This document shows, piece by piece, positions 7,842-15,740 of a stretch of DNA of 64,000 bases. Every line of letters begins with the position of its first letter. Within the stretch, counting starts at the first letter, position 1. The stretch is from Bradyrhizobium sp. BRP22 (GTDB lineage Bacteria; Pseudomonadota; Alphaproteobacteria; Rhizobiales; Xanthobacteraceae), in NCBI RefSeq assembly GCF_020194175.1, contig NZ_JADYVX010000032.1, positions 30,660 through 94,659 on the forward strand. The letters are read 5' to 3'. The notes under the pieces are model-generated. The model was not told the origin of the DNA, searched no databases, and was given only the letters and a program-made list of their open reading frames with translations. A program made the position numbers and the translations under genes.

Positions 7842-8729
7842 TTACTCCGCGGCCGTCTGGAACGGACCGAGGTCGCCGAGCGGGACTTCCGCCAGCGCCT
7901 CCGCCAAGGCTCCGAAATCGGCGACCACCTGCGCAAAGCGCGGTCCGCGCTCGCGCCGGCGCTCGTCCATGTAGACCGCGCGGTTGAACTCGAGCTGGAC
8001 GGTGTGCAGGCCGCTCGCCGGATTGCCGTAATGCTCGGTGATGAAGCCGCCGGCATAGGGCTTGTTGCGGCCGATCGAATAGCCGAGCCCGCTCATGACG
8101 TCTTCGACCACGTCAGGAAGCACCGGCGCGCAACTCGTGCCATAGCGGTCGCCGATCACGATGTCGGGCCGCCGCGGCTCGTCCCGCGACACCCCGATGG
8201 ACGGCATCGAGTGGCAGTCGACCACCACGACGGTTCCGAACGCCTGGTGCGCCTTGTTGATCAGCCGGCGCAGCGCCCGGTGATAGGGCTTGTAGAGCGC
8301 CTCGATCCGCGACAGCGCCTCGTCGACATTGAGCCGCTCGCGATAGATCTCCTGCCCGTCGCCGACAACGCGCGGGATCGTGCCAAGCCCGCCGGCGACC
8401 CGCATCGAGCGCGTATTGGCAAAGCTTGGAAGCCGGCCGGTGAACATGCGCGGATCGAGCTCATAGGGTTCGCGGTTCACGTCGACATAGGAGCGCGGGA
8501 AATGCACCCGCACCACCGGGAAGCCGCGCGCGCTCAAGCCTTCGATCAACTCGTCCATGAACGAGTCTTCCGAGCGCCTGAGTGCAGCCAGGTCGATCCT
8601 GGAGGCGCTCAGGAATTCGGCCGGATAGACCGAGCCCGAATGCGGCGAGTTGAAGATGATCGGCGCCCGCCAATTAACGGGCTCGACGATCTCGAACGGA
8701 GGCGACAATTCACCGTCAGGCGTGCTCAT
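7842..8729 (-). CDS. hutG: N-formylglutamate amidohydrolase
   Basis: This 295-residue Zn-dependent hydrolase releases formate from N-formyl-L-glutamate, the last step of the five-step histidine degradation route. Conserved blocks are IIFNSPHSGSVYP, FPRSYVDVNREPYELDP, VVVVDCHSMPS and GGFITEHYGNP, with HTVQLEFNRAVYMDE near the end. The ATG at 8729 is chosen because similarity starts near PPFEIVEP; an in-frame ATG at 8771 adds 14 residues. No other hut gene is nearby, so its role in histidine use is inferred. It is divergent from cpdR. Confidence 0.88.
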   Translation of the reverse strand: MSTPDGELSPPFEIVEPVNWRAPIIFNSPHSGSVYPAEFLSASRIDLAALRRSEDSFMDELIEGLSARGFPVVRVHFPRSYVDVNREPYELDPRMFTGRLPSFANTRSMRVAGGLGTIPRVVGDGQEIYRERLNVDEALSRIEALYKPYHRALRRLINKAHQAFGTVVVVDCHSMPSIGVSRDEPRRPDIVIGDRYGTSCAPVLPDVVEDVMSGLGYSIGRNKPYAGGFITEHYGNPASGLHTVQLEFNRAVYMDERRRERGPRFAQVVADFGALAEALAEVPLGDLGPFQTAAE

Positions 8730-9037
8730 CGTCCGGCGCCGTCCCTTCAAGTCCGCTGGGGCTTCCAGCACGATTCTGCCGGAAAAACGGAGGTTTTATG
8801 TGCGAGCATTGTCGGTAATCACAACCCTTCTGCCAAGCGAAAAAAATCGTGAGGTGGACTGGAATGTCTCTTAAGAACAGGAACGCTCGACCAGATTGAT
8901 TCGCGCGGTGTTCCGGTCCACAGCTAACTAACCATCCCGCCGGCGGTGTCGGGTCAACTTTCACTCGAAATTTACCGTCTATCGGGCTTAGTGTGTGAAC
9001 CGATGCTCCCAAACCGGGATTCGACGAAATCAACGCC
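8730..9037. promoter_or_regulatory. Divergent hutG/cpdR promoter region
   Basis: About 300 nt separate the two start codons. CTAACCAT at 8928-8935, preceded by GCTAAC, resembles a CtrA half-site (TTAACCAT). cpdR is a CtrA target in Caulobacter, but only a one-mismatch half-site is visible here, so the match is weak. Nothing else is recognised. Confidence 0.3.
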
Positions 9038-9397
9038 ATGCCCAAAATTCTCCTCGCCGAAGACGACAACGACATGCGCCGCTTCCTGGTCAAGGCGCTC
9101 GAAAACGCCGGATTCCAGGTCTCCCCGCATGACAACGGCATGTCGGCCTATCAGCGGCTGCGCGAGGAGCCGTTCGAGATGCTGCTCACCGACATCGTGA
9201 TGCCGGAGATGGACGGTATCGAGCTCGCCCGCCGCGCCTCGGAACTCGACCCCGACATCAAGATCATGTTCATCACGGGCTTTGCCGCCGTCGCCCTGAA
9301 CTCCGATTCGGAGGCGCCGAAGAACGCCAAGGTGCTGGCCAAGCCGGTTCACCTGCGCGAATTGGTCAGCGAAGTGAACAAGATGCTGGCGGCCTGA
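9038..9397 (+). CDS. cpdR: Single-domain response regulator CpdR
   Basis: This 119-residue stand-alone receiver is the adaptor that primes ClpXP for cell-cycle proteolysis (for example of CtrA and PdeA) when unphosphorylated. The acidic pocket is E8-D9-D10, the phosphoacceptor is Asp52 (LLTDIVMPEMDG), the switch Thr lies in FITGF and the conserved Lys in LAKPVHL. The protein ends in Ala-Ala, as in CpdR proteins that are themselves ClpXP substrates. It is phosphorylated through CckA-ChpT, which are not in this window. No output domain is present, consistent with the family. Confidence 0.9.
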   Translation: MPKILLAEDDNDMRRFLVKALENAGFQVSPHDNGMSAYQRLREEPFEMLLTDIVMPEMDGIELARRASELDPDIKIMFITGFAAVALNSDSEAPKNAKVLAKPVHLRELVSEVNKMLAA

Positions 9398-9500
9398 TCC
9401 GCGGCCAGGATTCCGCTCCAAGTGTTCCTGCAAGTATCGTGTAAGCATCCTTGCCTGCCCGCCTGGGGTCCGTTATAGGGACCCGACCCAGCCGATTTTC

Positions 9501-9575
9501 GGGCGCGTAGCTCAGCGGGAGAGCACTACCTTGACATGGTAGGGGTCACAGGTTCGATCCCTGTCGCGCCCACCA
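9501..9575 (+). tRNA. tRNA-Val (anticodon GAC)
   Basis: A complete cloverleaf is visible: acceptor GGGCGCG/CGCGCCC, D-arm AGCTC-GAGC, anticodon stem CTACC/GGTAG with loop TTGACAT (anticodon GAC) and T-arm ACAGG-TTCGATC-CCTGT. The CCA end is encoded. Repeat-rich, gene-poor DNA begins immediately after it. Confidence 0.97.
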
Positions 9576-9577
9576 GC

Positions 9578-9763
9578 CTTCGCTCGCGAAGCGAAAGAAG
9601 GCTGCCGCGCCGAAGCCCAACGGGCGCAGGCGGGCCTGTATCCGCGAGCTACGGCTAGGCAAGCCAGATCCTTCGCTCGCGAAGCGAGAGAAGGCTGCCG
9701 CGCCGAAGCCAACGGGCGCAGGCGAGCCTGTGTCCGCGAGCTACGGCTAGGCAAGCCACTTCT
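9578..9763. repeat. Two tandem copies of a 93-bp direct repeat
   Basis: Copies at about 9578-9670 and 9671-9763 are nearly identical. Each starts CCTTCGCTCGCGAAGCGA, itself a palindrome, and ends CTACGGCTAGGCAAGCCA. They sit directly 3' of tRNA-Val and contain no gene. Confidence 0.8.
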
Positions 9764-9912
9764 TCGTTCCTTGAGGGCTACGCGTGGCGCAGCCATGCGG
9801 AGCAGGCCAGGGCGGGGCGTGTCCGGCGTAGCTTGAACGAAGTGAAAGCGAAAACGGACTGCCGCGCCGACGGACCGGGTTTCTGATTCAAATGTCAAAC
9901 AGCTTCTCCGCT

Positions 9913-10054
9913 GTCATCGTCCGGCTTGACCGGACGATCCAGTAACCACAGGCGGTGGCGCTTGAGCCGAGAGGCCGCCGGGTACTGGATGCCCCGCCGG
10001 AGCCTGTCATCGGGCGGCGCGTACGCGCCGACCCGTTGGCGGGGCATGACGGTG
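9913..10054. repeat. Dispersed palindromic element (TCATCGTCCGGCTTGACCGG type)
   Basis: It runs from the CGTCCGGCTTGACCGGACGA hairpin through CCAGTA, CTGGATGCCCCGC and an inner GCGTACGCGC palindrome to GGGGCATGACGG. It is the same family as 41925-42030. No gene is present in this stretch. Confidence 0.65.
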
Positions 10055-10127
10055 GAGTGGATGTGAGTTCGCGTTCTCGCGGCGCATTGCGTCCGAGGTT
10101 TGCATCTCGTTTCACCCTCTCATCGAA

Positions 10128-10460
10128 GTGAGGGCGCAGGGAAAGCCGGGTGCCGGTTGCACCCGTGGGCCCCGTGCAACAAAAAGCACGGGGGTAGGAC
10201 CACAGGTCAACCGAGGCAACTCCGGCTTTCCCTGCGCGATGGTTTACGGCTTACTTCGCGCTCTTCCCGGTGACCGGGCTTTCTTGCCACCGTCGCCCGC
10301 AGATTATCTCCGCGAACTTAGCGCCAGCGTCGGGGCGCCAGAACCACACGACTTCGCCGTCCGCTGATAGCCGCGTTCGTCGTTCGCAGCACCCGCGTCC
10401 ACCGCATCTCACCGCAACGTTCGTGACGATCGCGAGCCGCCCCTCATTTGGGTGAGACGC
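10128..10460. repeat. Structured intergenic element with three nested stems
   Basis: A perfect 16-bp outer stem (GCGCAGGGAAAGCCGG 10134-10149 with its inverse at 10222-10237) encloses a 6-bp hairpin GGGTGC/GCACCC (10148-10164, sharing two bases with the outer arm) and an 8-bp hairpin CCCCGTGC/GCACGGGG (10170-10193), giving a three-way-junction-like fold. The following 220 nt (to the GTGAGACGCG near 10460) resemble the rest of a dispersed Bradyrhizobium intergenic element that I recall from other genomes. Only one copy is in this window and no protein is encoded. Confidence 0.55.
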
Positions 10461-10610
10461 GCGGAGTTAAATCACTGATTTGCCCGACGACGGAAGCAAA
10501 ATGTTTTTTGCGCGAGCAGTGGACAGGGCAAATCACGTTGGAATCGCAGCAATAATTGGCCTGATCGCGCAGCCGATGCTGGTCGCCATGGTGAAGGGCG
10601 CTCATCCTAG

Positions 10611-10659
10611 AGCATGATCCGGAAAAGTGGAGACCGGTTTTCCGAAAAGATCATGCTCA
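10611..10659. repeat. Palindromic element (GAGCATGATC type)
   Basis: GAGCATGATC and its inverse GATCATGCTC flank an inner GGAAAA...TTTTCC stem. This is a common alphaproteobacterial intergenic palindrome. It is immediately followed by a second palindrome at 10674-10710. Confidence 0.75.
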
Positions 10660-10673
10660 AACAAAGAGCTAGA

Positions 10674-10710
10674 GCGGGATGACGATTCGAAGAAAAGTCA
10701 TTACGCTCTA
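10674..10710. repeat. Palindromic element (TAGAGCG type)
   Basis: AGAGCGGGATGAC and GTCATTACGCTCT form an imperfect inverted repeat around GATTCGAAGAAAA. It is a companion to the preceding element and lies just past the 3' end of the PilZ gene. Confidence 0.65.
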
Positions 10711-10723
10711 GATACGCGGACGG

Positions 10724-11014
10724 TCACGCCGGTGTTGATAGGAGCTCGAGCTCGCTGTGGAGATAGCCTGCAGGAAACACCACGCCACATTCGTAGCCCC
10801 GCCTCCAGACGACATGGCAGTGCGTGCTCGATTTGAAGCCGTCGAACGACATCAGGAAGTCGTTGGCGAAGAAGTGAAATGAATTCGAATACAGACCAGC
10901 ACCGCGCATATGAAGATTTCTGACAAGGCAGGGATGGACTCCCGAAATGCCGCTGAAGGAAAGCAATGCGAGTTGGTTCAACTGAATACGTTCTAGCGCA
11001 CGACGTTCGATCAT
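10724..11014 (-). CDS. Small PilZ-domain-like protein
   Basis: This 96-residue protein consists of one PilZ-like domain. It has an N-terminal RRALERIQL (the R-x-x-x-R arm that binds c-di-GMP), a variant second motif NLHMRGAG in place of D/N-x-S-x-x-G, and the late CHVVWRRGYECGVVF strand pair typical of small rhizobial PilZ proteins. A GGAG lies about 9 nt before the ATG. The frame stays open upstream to 11395, but that part is low-quality translation of remnant DNA and is not included. Its partner and output are unknown. A GGDEF-EAL enzyme at 58440 could supply or remove the ligand. Confidence 0.65.
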   Translation of the reverse strand: MIERRALERIQLNQLALLSFSGISGVHPCLVRNLHMRGAGLYSNSFHFFANDFLMSFDGFKSSTHCHVVWRRGYECGVVFPAGYLHSELELLSTPA

Positions 11015-11755
11015 GATCGGACGCTCCAATTGATAAAATATCCGCAAGTGAAGTCCGGGAGCGCTGCAACTTTCCATCAGTGCGGCTGTCCTAACGCGGA
11101 CGCGGGTGTTCCTATGGTTAACGGTCGGCGCGAAGAACGCGCGAGCGCGGTGGCACAAACCGCACATCCGCGCGACATCTGCCTCTTTCTGACGTCGTTG
11201 TGGCACAAAGCGCACTGACGCTAGCGTAACGGTTGTGCTTATTTGCGATGCCACTTCTCGCCGATCACACCCCGAGCGCCATAGCCCCCGTGGTCGGCCG
11301 GGAGAGCCAAGACGGCCCCGGCGCGATCCCGACGGCTCGCGCTGGGGCAGTCCGGTCGATCCTGCGTGACTGCAATGGCGACCTTGGCGCCTCACCTCTT
11401 GTTTGAGTGAGGACGCTCACAGCGATGGATTGCCACCTGCACCGCAGGTCCATCTTGCATAACGGCAGGTCTCGGTTTCGGGGTACCAGTCCGTTTTAGA
11501 GACATGTCACAAATCCTATATAGAGATAGCCACTGTGCCTTGGCTGAGGGGCTCGGCACGCCCCGAAATGTTGTGACTGCCTTCTCCTGAGATGTCTGTA
11601 GCGTCATTCGATACGTGGTCCATCCAGGGCGCTCTGGTCGCTGGCATCAGCGATATCGCGTGCTTGACCAAGCCGTGTGTGGCCTGCGCGTTTGTCGCAG
11701 TTGCATGCATCGCTATCCCAAACCTCATGCCTGTCACCGCGAAAGCGCCCGCCAC
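11015..11755. other. Gene-poor spacer with remnant-like sequence
   Basis: About 740 nt show no convincing coding frame. Around 11140-11220 the minus strand translates as RFVPQRRQKEADVARMC, the kind of pseudo-coding text found in dispersed non-coding Bradyrhizobium repeats. GGGGCTCGGCACGCCCC near 11550 is a short hairpin. Possible promoters for the flanking genes were not resolved. Confidence 0.4.
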
Positions 11756-12490
11756 ATGAGGATCGACGGTTCAGATGGCTCGATTCCCGCAAGCGAGACG
11801 TCCAGCATACAGGCCGCGCTCGCTGCCGGAGATCCCTCGGCGTGGTCCAACGCGGAATTGGCGCGTCTCGTCCTTATCCCGGCGCTGGTCGCACTGTTGT
11901 TTGCCGGCGGGGTCTATTGGATCAAGGTTCAGCAGCCGACCGCATCATCTGCCGATCAAGGTCCGCCATCGACGATACAGGTGCGCTTGATTCCGCAACG
12001 CGAGCAGACACCGATCCCGATCGATACGACTTCGCAAGCAACGACGGCGAATGCCGCCCATTTGAATCCCGAAGCCGAACAGCCGGATGGTCAGGCGAAG
12101 GATGAGGTCGCGATCAAATCGCCCGACCAGGCATCCCTGCCGCCTGCCGAAGCCAGCATCCCCAGCATCTCACGGCCTTCGACCGTGACGAACGTGGTGC
12201 CAAACAATGCCTTGTTGAAGTTTCAACAAAGCCTCCTCAAGCACATCGCAAGATTTCAGCGATATCCCGCGGCGGCCCACAACAAACTTCAAGGCACGGT
12301 CGACACGTTCTTCTCGATCGACCGGAAAGGTCGCCTCCTGGGCGTTTGGGTGAAAACAAGCTCCGGCCAGATCCTGCTCGATACCGAGGCGATCGAGACC
12401 ATCAAGAGGGCGCAACCGCTTCCATCCATCCCGGCCGACCTTCCGGATCGCCTCAACGTTCAGATCCAACTCGCCTTCGACCCGTCCTGA
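11756..12490 (+). CDS. TonB family protein (short TonB-like energy transducer)
   Basis: This 244-residue protein has a cytoplasmic N-terminus of about 37 residues, one transmembrane helix (LVLIPALVALLFAGGVYWI, about 38-56) and a Pro/Ala/Gln-rich periplasmic linker. The C-terminal TonB domain has RYPAAAHNKLQGTV, FFSIDRKGRLLGVWV, SSGQILLDTEAIE and RAQPLPSIPADL, matching the YP...G.V.V.F.ID..G....V..SSG..LD pattern. It would couple proton-motive force to an outer-membrane receptor, but no ExbB/ExbD or receptor gene is nearby. The long cytoplasmic N-terminus and the next gene, a membrane-anchored regulator, suggest a signalling role instead; this is inference. No strong SD is visible. Confidence 0.75.
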   Translation: MRIDGSDGSIPASETSSIQAALAAGDPSAWSNAELARLVLIPALVALLFAGGVYWIKVQQPTASSADQGPPSTIQVRLIPQREQTPIPIDTTSQATTANAAHLNPEAEQPDGQAKDEVAIKSPDQASLPPAEASIPSISRPSTVTNVVPNNALLKFQQSLLKHIARFQRYPAAAHNKLQGTVDTFFSIDRKGRLLGVWVKTSSGQILLDTEAIETIKRAQPLPSIPADLPDRLNVQIQLAFDPS

Positions 12491-12823
12491 GCCGTTTTCC
12501 GTAACGGACCTATGATCTGCTGCGAGGCCCACGCGGGTTTTGAAATGGTCTGCTTATCGGGGCAGAGCGGAAGTGATTGGCTGGCTTCCAGAACTGCGCG
12601 TTTGACCCTGAGCGGACATGGCTCCGAGTTGAAGCGGCATTTGACCCTAATTAGGCATTGGCCAGCTGCGGGCCACGCCTTCAATGGCGAGTAGGAACGG
12701 CGTAGCAATGACCCTGGAACCAGGAGCGGTATCGTGCGTTACCGCGCTGCTTTTGAAGTGCACGCATCTGGGATGCATTTGCTTGGGCGACGTCACCGTG
12801 AGATGCCGGCGAGGGAAGCGCTA
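12491..12823. other. Spacer with degenerate dispersed repeat text
   Basis: The segment contains TTTGACCCTGAGCGGACATG (12600-12619) and a second decayed TTTGACCCTAATTAGGCATT. Similar fragments occur near 15125, 15675 and 17105. No gene is recognised. An in-frame ATG at 12734 extends the next gene but is less likely to be its start. Confidence 0.4.
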
Positions 12824-14971
12824 ATGCGTCGGATCCGACTGGTGATAGCAGATCGACGCCCAGTCGTTCTGCAGGGTTTTGCGTCGCTGTTTGCGGCGGA
12901 GTCCGACTTCGAGGTCGTTGCTTCCTGTCTCGATGGAGCCAGCTGCCTCGAAGCAGTTCGGACTCTAGCACCCGACGTTGTACTTGTAGATGACGGATTT
13001 TCTGACGTGACGGCATCTGAAATGCTCGCCGTTGCCAATGCCGAAAACCTTCCTACCCGGCTTGTCTTCTACACGGCATCCGTCGCACGTGGCGACCTCG
13101 CCGCCGCAATCGCGGCCGGTGCTTGCAACGCGATTTCGATGCGCGCGAAGCCCGAAACCGTGCTGCAGTCCCTGAGGCTAGTGGCGCCACGGCCCGACCG
13201 GGGCCCGGCAGAAAATGGGGCGTTTGGTGAAGATGTGCTGGCAGTCTTGACGGTCGAAGAGCGCAAGATCATGCGTCTGGTCGCCTACGGCTTGTCGAAT
13301 AAAGAGATTGCGCGCCAACTCGATGTCCCCCCTGGCACCATCAAGGCGGACCTCGATCGCATATTTCAGAAGCTTCAGATCAACAATCGGAGGCAGCTCG
13401 CAGCGCTCGCCCTATCGCGCCTTTCCAGCGGAATCGGCGCGCTTGCAGCCCTGATTTTCGCAGCGCTAGACGACGTTCACGCCGCGCATCCGAACGCATT
13501 CGGCCATACGTTCACCGATACTTTCACGGTAATGGCCGCAGACGGCACCGCCGAGGTCGGAACCATCGTCATCAATCCCAAAAAATCTGCCGGTGCTTCG
13601 AGCACCACGGCTAGAACCATGAGCAAAGCCGGCCGAGCTGAGAATTCCGCAGCGGGCACGCCGACACCGACCGGCAAACTCGTCGATTCCAGCGCCGATA
13701 TTACTGCCAGAACGATGTGGGCGGCACCCAACTCTCCAAGGCCGAGCTCGGGCAGCTATGGCGCTTTCATGATGGCGGCGGCCGCAGTCTTGATTTACGA
13801 GCTCGACGTCATCTGCAGCCCCGCGCAAGCGTTCGATCTTGCCAAGAACCTAACCGATGTCTTCGGGTCAGCTACCGCAAACGGCACCAAGGAATTGGTA
13901 ACCCTCAATCGCCCCAGCAGCGCCGATACGAACCTCGATGGTTTCGACAACCTGGCCTGGCAAAATCCCGGAATATACGATCGGTCATTCGCCTTCGAAA
14001 CTTCCCGAAGCAATAGCATCGCTGTAAACGGCGATGAATCTCAGATCGTCGGTGCAGAAGCAAGGGAGGATAGCGGCAGCCGCCACGGCAAAGATAGCTC
14101 GCTTCACGCAAAATCAGATGATGCGATTGATCGCAGTGACACGATCTACGAAGGTTCCGCGCCTGTCAACGTCCGCGCCGGGGACGCTACCGATCACGGC
14201 GGTTTCGGCGAGTCCGCAACCGATGCGTCGCAGCATGCCGTGCATGGCACAACACCGCCAGGTGCGGGGGACGATTCCAATCGTGGTCAATCGCAGCGCG
14301 GTCTGCACGCTTCTGAAAATGGCTCCGCAGCCGCTAAGCAGCAAGCCAAACATGACGCACATGCCAAGCATGACGCACCGAGAGAGGATTCCAATCATGG
14401 GCAATCGAATCGCGATTTGCACGCTTCTGAAGGCGGCTCCGCAGCCGCCAAGCAGCATGCCAAGCATGACGCACCGGGAGACGATTCCAATCATGGGCAA
14501 TCGAACCGCGATTTGCACGCTTCTGAAGACGGCTCCGTAGCTGCCGAGCAGCACGCCAAGCATGGCGCGTCACCACTGAACGTTACCAATCCCGGCCAAT
14601 CGCAGCGTGATTTGCACACGGCGCCGGTAAACGCCTCCAACAACCCGCATTCGGAATCGATCCAGAACGGTGGAGGCAAGAACCAGGTTTCTATCGATGA
14701 CGCCGGGCACGCAGAAACGGCAGCTGCCCCAGAGCTCGGAGATTCGTTTCATTTCAAGAATGAGATGGCAGCTTCCAAAGCTTCAGATATCTTTGAAGTA
14801 CATGTGCGCCACGAACCGGATTCGATAACACTTAGCCAGCACGCCGCCGGACACGATGGACCGGCGCCGATCCAGGATGCGGCCCTGATTGATATTTCAC
14901 TCGCGCAGGAAAACGCCATTGATGACGCAAGAGGAGCCGAGCACCATTTTACGCACGATCTAATTGTGTAG
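12824..14971 (+). CDS. Receiver/LuxR-HTH protein with a membrane segment and a His/Asp-rich repeat tail
   Basis: This 715-residue protein of unknown role begins with a NarL-type receiver (about 1-118: Asp10, probable phosphoacceptor Asp56 in VVLVDDGFSD, Thr84, Lys109). A LuxR HTH follows (about 140-196: LTVEERKIMRLVAYGLSNKE, then LDVPPGTIKADLDRIFQKLQ). Where NarL proteins end, this one continues for 500 residues: a hydrophobic stretch at 203-214, a probable transmembrane helix at 312-331 (YGAFMMAAAAVLIYELDVI), then a polar tail with three or four repeats of about 32 residues (from residues 484, 522, 554 and 587; core GQSNRDLHASE, then AAKQHAKHDA). SD GAGGGA at 12811 decides the start. Its neighbour is the TonB-like protein. 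It may be a membrane-tethered regulator; the tail could be a metal-binding or flexible spacer. Confidence 0.75.
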   Translation: MRRIRLVIADRRPVVLQGFASLFAAESDFEVVASCLDGASCLEAVRTLAPDVVLVDDGFSDVTASEMLAVANAENLPTRLVFYTASVARGDLAAAIAAGACNAISMRAKPETVLQSLRLVAPRPDRGPAENGAFGEDVLAVLTVEERKIMRLVAYGLSNKEIARQLDVPPGTIKADLDRIFQKLQINNRRQLAALALSRLSSGIGALAALIFAALDDVHAAHPNAFGHTFTDTFTVMAADGTAEVGTIVINPKKSAGASSTTARTMSKAGRAENSAAGTPTPTGKLVDSSADITARTMWAAPNSPRPSSGSYGAFMMAAAAVLIYELDVICSPAQAFDLAKNLTDVFGSATANGTKELVTLNRPSSADTNLDGFDNLAWQNPGIYDRSFAFETSRSNSIAVNGDESQIVGAEAREDSGSRHGKDSSLHAKSDDAIDRSDTIYEGSAPVNVRAGDATDHGGFGESATDASQHAVHGTTPPGAGDDSNRGQSQRGLHASENGSAAAKQQAKHDAHAKHDAPREDSNHGQSNRDLHASEGGSAAAKQHAKHDAPGDDSNHGQSNRDLHASEDGSVAAEQHAKHGASPLNVTNPGQSQRDLHTAPVNASNNPHSESIQNGGGKNQVSIDDAGHAETAAAPELGDSFHFKNEMAASKASDIFEVHVRHEPDSITLSQHAAGHDGPAPIQDAALIDISLAQENAIDDARGAEHHFTHDLIV
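14273..14610 (+). repeat. In-gene tandem repeat array, unit about 96 bp
   Basis: Units begin at GATTCCAATC (14273), GATTCCAATC (14387), GATTCCAATC (14483) and a diverged GTTACCAATC (14582). Spacings are 114, 96 and 99 nt; the first unit carries an extra 18-nt CATGCCAAGCATGACGCA duplication. All spacings are multiples of three, so the frame is kept. Confidence 0.85.
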
Positions 14972-15249
14972 CTGTCTTCTGGTCTTGCTGCTCGCGCCCC
15001 CGACGAGATGATCGAGTAGCAGGGCTCTATCCGCTCCTGGCCCATCACGACAACCCCGGTGCTTATCTACATGCCAGCGGCCAGTGGTAAACCGCCATTG
15101 ACGAGGCGCTGCAAAATCGACGCGAATGACCCGAAGGGCCGATAGCCATGGCCGCGCCAACACCGAGGGAATGGTTGTTCTTACGGCGATTCTGCACAGA
15201 GGAACCTGATTGGCAAAGCACAGCAGAAACTATAAGCTTCCGACGTTTC

Positions 15250-15444
15250 ATGGCAGCAGAGCGGCGCATGGACCTCTCAACAAAAAGGCGGGAGCTCGAA
15301 GTTAAGCTCGCGAGGTGTCGCGCACTCTCTGACGAGTTTCGAGGCCCAGAAACGCTCAAAAACATCAGCGAATTGGCCACCGAGATTGAAGCGGAAATCC
15401 AAGAGTTGGACGAGCGAGCGCGTCTCCGTCCTGCAAAATCTTAG
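15250..15444 (+). CDS. Small coiled-coil-like hypothetical protein
   Basis: The 64-residue product is charged and probably all helical (STKRRELEVKLARCRALSDE, then ISELATEIEAEIQELDERAR), with leucines in a heptad-like pattern. Short helical proteins of this style are frequent hypothetical genes in Bradyrhizobium. ATG 15250 is reported; ATGs at 15268 and 15148 are alternatives in the same frame and no SD decides between them. Function unknown; the gene call itself is moderate. Confidence 0.5.
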   Translation: MAAERRMDLSTKRRELEVKLARCRALSDEFRGPETLKNISELATEIEAEIQELDERARLRPAKS

Positions 15445-15740
15445 GGCCTCCCTCGAACCTCGGTGGCGTCCTGGCCTTCCATATCAAGCCGAAAAGTCCT
15501 CTATTGGCGCGTTCGTGAGCCCGTCGCATCACGGAATGGGTGAAGACTGGTGACGCTTTCGCTCCATACAAGCAACGTCGCCTCATGGCCCTTGGCGGCC
15601 GTTTGCGCGAGCGCAGGGACATGCCCGAAGTTGGCATTAGACCGGAAGTCGCTGACTGAGACTCAAATCGGCGCTTTTGACCCGAAGGCGACATTGTACG
15701 TTTGTTGCGAGACTTATTCGCAGTGATACTGTGCGCATTC
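15445..15740. other. Spacer with degenerate repeat fragments
   Basis: About 300 nt without a recognised gene. It contains TTTTGACCCGAAGGCGACAT (15675) and ACCGGAAGTCGC (15641), fragments that recur in decayed form elsewhere between 12.5 and 17.1 kb. Confidence 0.35.

Noticed and set aside
9501..9575. tRNA-Val as the attachment site of a recent integrative element.
   Set aside because: I found no integrase gene, no duplicate of the tRNA 3' end and no mobility genes downstream; at most an old remnant is supported.
9512..9898. A 128-codon minus-strand frame ending in DRDRTCDPYHVKVVLSR.
   Set aside because: Its 3' part is the antisense of tRNA-Val and the rest reads through the tandem repeat. 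This is a classic false gene call at tRNAs.
11015..11395. The upstream extension of the PilZ frame.
   Set aside because: The extra 127 residues are Arg/Gly-rich, lack any domain, and overlap decayed repeat-like DNA. The ATG at 11014 has an SD and begins the domain.
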